Source: Paragorgia papillata
Taxonomy: Eukaryota > Cnidaria > Anthozoa > Scleralcyonacea > Coralliidae
Assembly: GCA_035771165.1 (NCBI GenBank)
Contig: JAWNZC010000001.1
Coordinates: 5,707,501 to 5,771,500 of the forward strand
Reading direction: 5' to 3'
Length of the DNA: 64,000 nucleotides
A program made the translations under genes and the position numbers. The notes under the pieces are model-generated. The model did no database searches. It saw only the letters and a list, made by a program, of their open reading frames with translations, and had not been told where the DNA came from. Positions 44,474 to 64,000 of the stretch are shown here, in pieces (position 1 is the first letter of the stretch; every line of letters starts with the position of its first letter).

Positions 44474-45014
44474 CAGGGGTGGCGCCAGAGGGGGGGGGGG
44501 GCAGAGGGGGCTACAGTCCCCCTGTCGGGGAACCCTAGCGCCCTCAACGGGGAAAATTCACAGATTTGTCGGGGAATGATCTGGAAGCAAAATTGTATTT
44601 TTAACAATTGGCAAAGAACTTTTTAACAGATTAAGCCAGACACGTCAGTAATAATGCTTTATTAGTGAAATAAAACTCCTTTAGAAACACAGGATATGGT
44701 ATAATATTGTGTAGAAGTCAACAGTAATAATTACAACACACAAAATTCCATTTTCTTTCTGCAATACTGGACGAAAATGGCAAAGGTTAATGACCACACT
44801 TGGTGTTCAACAGATTTGTCTTTATTGATACTTCGAAAATAAATGCTGTAACTTGTCGGTTATTGCGATGATTTCACGCTGAAAAGATTGGAAAAGTTAT
44901 TCTAGACGTTCAAATTTTGAAAATTTTCCGGGTGAGAATACCCCCTGACCCCCTACTAGCCCCCCTGTCGGGGACGTTAGCCCCTGTGTTGGGGAATTCT
45001 TGGTGCCAGCCCTG
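44474..45014. mobile_element. hAT-type MITE, array copy 1 (541 bp)
   Basis: Ends CAGGGGTGGCGCCAG and, mirrored, CAGGGCTGGCACCAAG; target duplication CCATGTTG on both sides (44466-44473, 45015-45022). No transposase. The uninterrupted target is seen at 43732-43739. Confidence 0.9.
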
Positions 45015-45737
45015 CCATGTTGCAAATTATATTCTTGTTTCATGATCTTGCAACTGGAAGCAATAAAAACGAGTGTTCGTTGCCTAACTTCTTCGCTGTT
45101 TAAGTTTTATTATCAAGTTATAAGTTAGACTCGTTTAGGTTATATTCGGCATGTACCTCTGGGCATCTACATTGTTTTTGTATTTCATTAGCCGAGCTAT
45201 GTGACATAATCTGAAATATATGATTAGGAAGTCCTGCTGAGACTTCTATTTTCTAACTATACATGTAGGAACTAGGAAGTTGAAATGTTGAATGATATTC
45301 GTCCATTAATTAGCCGAGCTATGTGACATATTCTAACTATATGATTAGGAAGTCTTGCTGAGACTTCTATTTTCTAAATATACATGTAGGAAGTTGAATG
45401 ATATTCGTGCGTTCTGTCATTATCGCATACCAAAACCAGGAAAACAATACAATAAATTAAGAGAAAGGAAGCTGTGTGCTCTTTGTTTTGTTCGCATTTT
45501 TGGCGTCAGTATAGCTGAAAGTTTAAATGTCTGACTGTATATTATCGATCAAAATAAAGCACATGATTTGTTTCACTTCGTGCTGGTTATACTGCGGTGA
45601 CCCTATTATATATTTAACTGAAGTTGAAAAATGAACTAAGGTGAAAGTCTATTATAAAAGCATCATACAACAAGGGATAGCATAATAATCAGACATAAAC
45701 ACGGAAATAGTTTGTAATTTTTATTGTCTCCATGTTG

Positions 45738-46272
45738 CAGGGGTGGCGCCAGAGGGGGGCAGAGGGGGCTACAGCCCCCCTGTCGGGGAACCCTAGCTCC
45801 CTCATCGAGGAAAATTTACAGATTTGTTGGGGAATGATCTGGAAGAAAAATTGTATTTTTAACAATTGGCAAAGAACTTTTTAACAGATTAAGCCAGACA
45901 CGTCAGTAATAATGCTTTATTAGTGAAATAAAACTCCTTTAGAAACACAGGATACGGTATATATTGTGTAGAAGTCAACAGTAATAATTACAACACACAA
46001 AATTCCATTTTCTTTCTGCAATATTGGACGAAAATGGCAAAGGTTAATGACCACACTTGGTGTTCAACAGATTTGTCTTTATTGAGACTTCGAAAATAAA
46101 TGCTGTAACTTGTCGGTTATTGCGATGATTTCACGCTGAAAAGATTGGAAAAGTTATTCTAGACGTTCAAATTTTGAAAATTTTCCGGAGGAGAATACCC
46201 CCTGACCCCCCTACTAGCCCCCCTGTCGGGGACGTTAGCCCCTGTGTTGGGGAATTCTTGGTGCCAGCCCTG
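45738..46272. mobile_element. hAT-type MITE, array copy 2 (535 bp)
   Basis: It has the same ends and the same CCATGTTG duplication (45730-45737, 46273-46280) as copy 1, and a nearly identical body. It was therefore multiplied with the array unit and not inserted afresh. Confidence 0.9.
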
Positions 46273-47220
46273 CCATGTTGCAAATTATATTCTTGTTTCA
46301 TGATCTTGCAACTGAAAGCAATAAAAACGAGTGTTCGTTGTCTAACTTCTTCGGTGTTTAAGTTTTATTATCAAGTTATAAGTTAGACTCGTTTAGGTTA
46401 TATTCGGCATCTACCTCTGGGCATCTACATTGTTTTTGTATTTCCATTAGCTAGGCTATGTGACATATATTTCTAAATATGATTAGGAAGTCTTGCTGAG
46501 ACTTCTATTTTCTAACTATACATGTAGGAACTAGGAAGTTGAATGATATTCGTCCATTAGCCGAGCTATGTGACATATTCTAAAATATATGATTAGGAAG
46601 TCCTGCTGAGACTTCTATTTTCTAACTATACATGTAGGAACTCGGAAGTTAAATGATATTCGTCCATTAGCCGAGCTATGTGACATATTCTAAAATATAT
46701 GATTAGGAAGTCCTGCTGAGACTTCTATTTTCTAACTATACATGTAGGAACTAGGAAGTTGAATGATATTCGTCCATTAGCCGAGCTATGTGACATATTC
46801 TGAAATATATGATTAGGAAATCCTGCTGAGACTTCTATTTTCTACTATACATGTAGGAAGTTGAATGATATTCGTGCGTTCTGTCATTCTCGCATTTATA
46901 CCAAAACTAGGAAAACAATACAATAAATAAATATCCATAAGAGAAAGGAAGCTGTGTGCTTTTTGTTTTGTTCGCATTCTTGTTGTCAGTGGCCATGGCT
47001 GAAAGTTTAAATGTCTGACTGTATATTATCGATCAAAATAAAGCACATGATTTGTTTCACTTGGTGCTGGTTATACTGCGGTGACCCTATTATATATTTA
47101 ACTGAAGTTGAAAAATGAACTAAGCTGAAAGTCTATTATAAAAGCATCATACAACAAGGATAGTATAATAATCAGACATAAACACGGAAATAGTTTGTAA
47201 TTTTTATTGTCTCCATGTTG

Positions 47221-47753
47221 CAGGGGTGGCGCCAGAAGGGGGGGGGGGGCAGAGGGGGCTACAGTCCCCCTGTCGGGGAACCCTAGCGCCCTCAACGGGG
47301 AAAATTCACAGATTTGTCGGGGAATGATCTGGAAGCAAAATTGTATTTTTAACAATTGGCAAAGAACTTTTTAACAGATTAAGACAGACACGTCAGTAAT
47401 AATGCTTTATTAGTGAAATAAAACTCCTTTAGAAACACAGGATACGGTATATATTGTGTAGAAGTCAACAGTAATAATTACAACACACAAAATTCCATTT
47501 TCTTTCTGCAAATAATATTGGACGAAAATGGCAAAGGTTAATGACCACACTTGGTGTTCAACAGATTTTTCTTTATTGATACTTCGAAAATAAATGCTGT
47601 AACTTGTCGGTTATTGCGATGATTTCACGCTGAAAAGATGGGAAAAGTTATTCTAGACGTTCAAATTTTGAACATTTTCCGGGGGAGAATACCCCCTGAC
47701 CCCCTGTCGGGGACGTTAGCCCCTGTATTGGGGAATTCTTGGTGCCAGCCCTG
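47221..47753. mobile_element. hAT-type MITE, array copy 3 (533 bp)
   Basis: Same ends and CCATGTTG duplication (47213-47220, 47754-47761). The body lacks the CTACTAGCCCC segment near the right end that copies 1 and 2 keep. Confidence 0.9.
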
Positions 47754-48440
47754 CCATGTTGCAAATTATATTCTTGTTTCATGATGTTGCAACTGAAAGC
47801 AATAAAAACGAGTGTTCGTTGTCTAACTTCTTCGGTGTTTAAGTTTTATTATCAAGTTATAAGTTAGACTCGTTTAGGTTATATTCGGCATCTACCTCTG
47901 GGCATCTACATTGTTTTTGTATATATCTAATTGGATTTCATTAGCCGAGCTATGTGACATATTCTGAAATACATGATTAGGAGGTCCTGCTGAGACTTTA
48001 ATTAGACTGAGGAATTAGTTGAACGGTATTCGTGCGTTCTGTGATTCTCCCATTTATACCAAAACCAGAAAGCTTTTGGTTTTGTTCACATTTTTGGCGT
48101 CTGTGGCTGATAGTTTAAATTTCTGACTGTATATTATCGATCAAAATAAAGCATCGGTGATTTGTTTCAGTGGGTCCTTGGTTATACACAAGCTGCACAA
48201 CAAGGGATAGTATAATAATTAGATAGAAACACGGAAATAGTTCGTATAGAATTCTTATTGTATCCATGTTAATTTATTCAGTACCCGCATCATTGAGTAA
48301 AATAAATAACGTTATCTGTTTGTATAAGAATAAGCGACAACACGCTAGCGACCATTTTCGACCAAACCGTGGCCAAGAGAAGATGAGGTATAGATCGAGT
48401 TGATCAACACCTTAGACTTGGCGAACACCTTTTCACGACA

Positions 48441-64000
<15,560 letters not shown>

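Larger units (their letters stand above)
43716..48260. repeat. Tandem array of about 0.7-0.95-kb units
   Basis: Four units (43716-44473, 45015-45737, 46273-47220, 47754-48260, the last decayed) share the order CAAATTATATTCTTGTTTCA, CTAACTTCTTCGGTGTTTAA, one to four copies of a 110-bp subrepeat (AGCCGAGCTATGTGACATAT to GATATTCGTCC), then GGAAGCTGTGTGCTCTTTGT with TTTTGTTCGCATTTTTGGCG, and GTGACCCTATTATATATTTA. Unit length differs mainly through the number of 110-bp subrepeats. The TTTTGTTCGCATTTTTGGCG part matches the signal-peptide exon of the gene at 48441. Confidence 0.9.

Overview
This window is animal nuclear DNA, most likely from a cnidarian (probably an anthozoan). It is AT-rich and intron-rich, with single-exon gaps, extracellular EGF/Sushi mosaics, a small family of secreted phospholipase D (sphingomyelinase D-like) genes, and a very dense load of short inverted-repeat transposons (MITEs), 5S-rRNA-derived SINEs and decayed LINEs. 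The cnidarian call is inference from gene content and repeat style; no sequence here proves the species.

Layout. (1) 1-4.04 kb, minus strand: the 5' part of a secreted EMI-EGF gene that runs off the left edge. (2) 4.1-18.1 kb: no gene that I can support; a patchwork of MITEs, foldback elements, one 5S-SINE, an RTE-like LINE remnant and an internally duplicated 3-kb block. (3) 18.1-22.1 kb, plus: a complete three-exon PGGHG gene (glycosidase acting on hydroxylysine-linked glucosyl-galactose), with a 9-bp minisatellite in intron 1. (4) 24.3-28.9 kb, plus: a three-exon gene for a 403-residue protein with three SH3 domains. (5) 29.05-29.76 kb, plus: a single-exon START-domain lipid-transfer protein with a near-perfect 41-bp hairpin in its probable 3'UTR. 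(6) 30.7-43.7 kb, plus: a sphingomyelinase D-like cluster with two intact intronless genes, two broken copies and one orphan upstream flank, spread by duplication of about 2-kb units and separated by LINE and MITE insertions. (7) 43.7-48.25 kb: a tandem array of about 0.7-0.95-kb units, three of them carrying the same hAT-type MITE in the same site. (8) 48.4-64 kb, plus: a long gene (signal peptide, EMI, EGF, six calcium-binding-type EGFs, two Sushi domains, one EGF, then a large unrecognised cysteine-rich region) that runs off the right edge. It is a paralogue of the gene in region 1, arranged head-to-head with it about 44 kb apart.

Gene models for PGGHG, the SH3 gene and both EMI-EGF genes were built by hand from splice signals, and reading phase agrees at every junction used. 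The large gene has one reading-frame break in an A6 run at 62626-62631. The most interesting points are the pair of divergent EMI-EGF paralogues with an unfamiliar C-terminal region, the array at 43.7-48.2 kb that carries degenerate copies of that gene's signal-peptide exon and is fused to a sphingomyelinase D remnant, and the well-dated layers of transposon insertion (empty site, 8-bp target duplications, nested elements).
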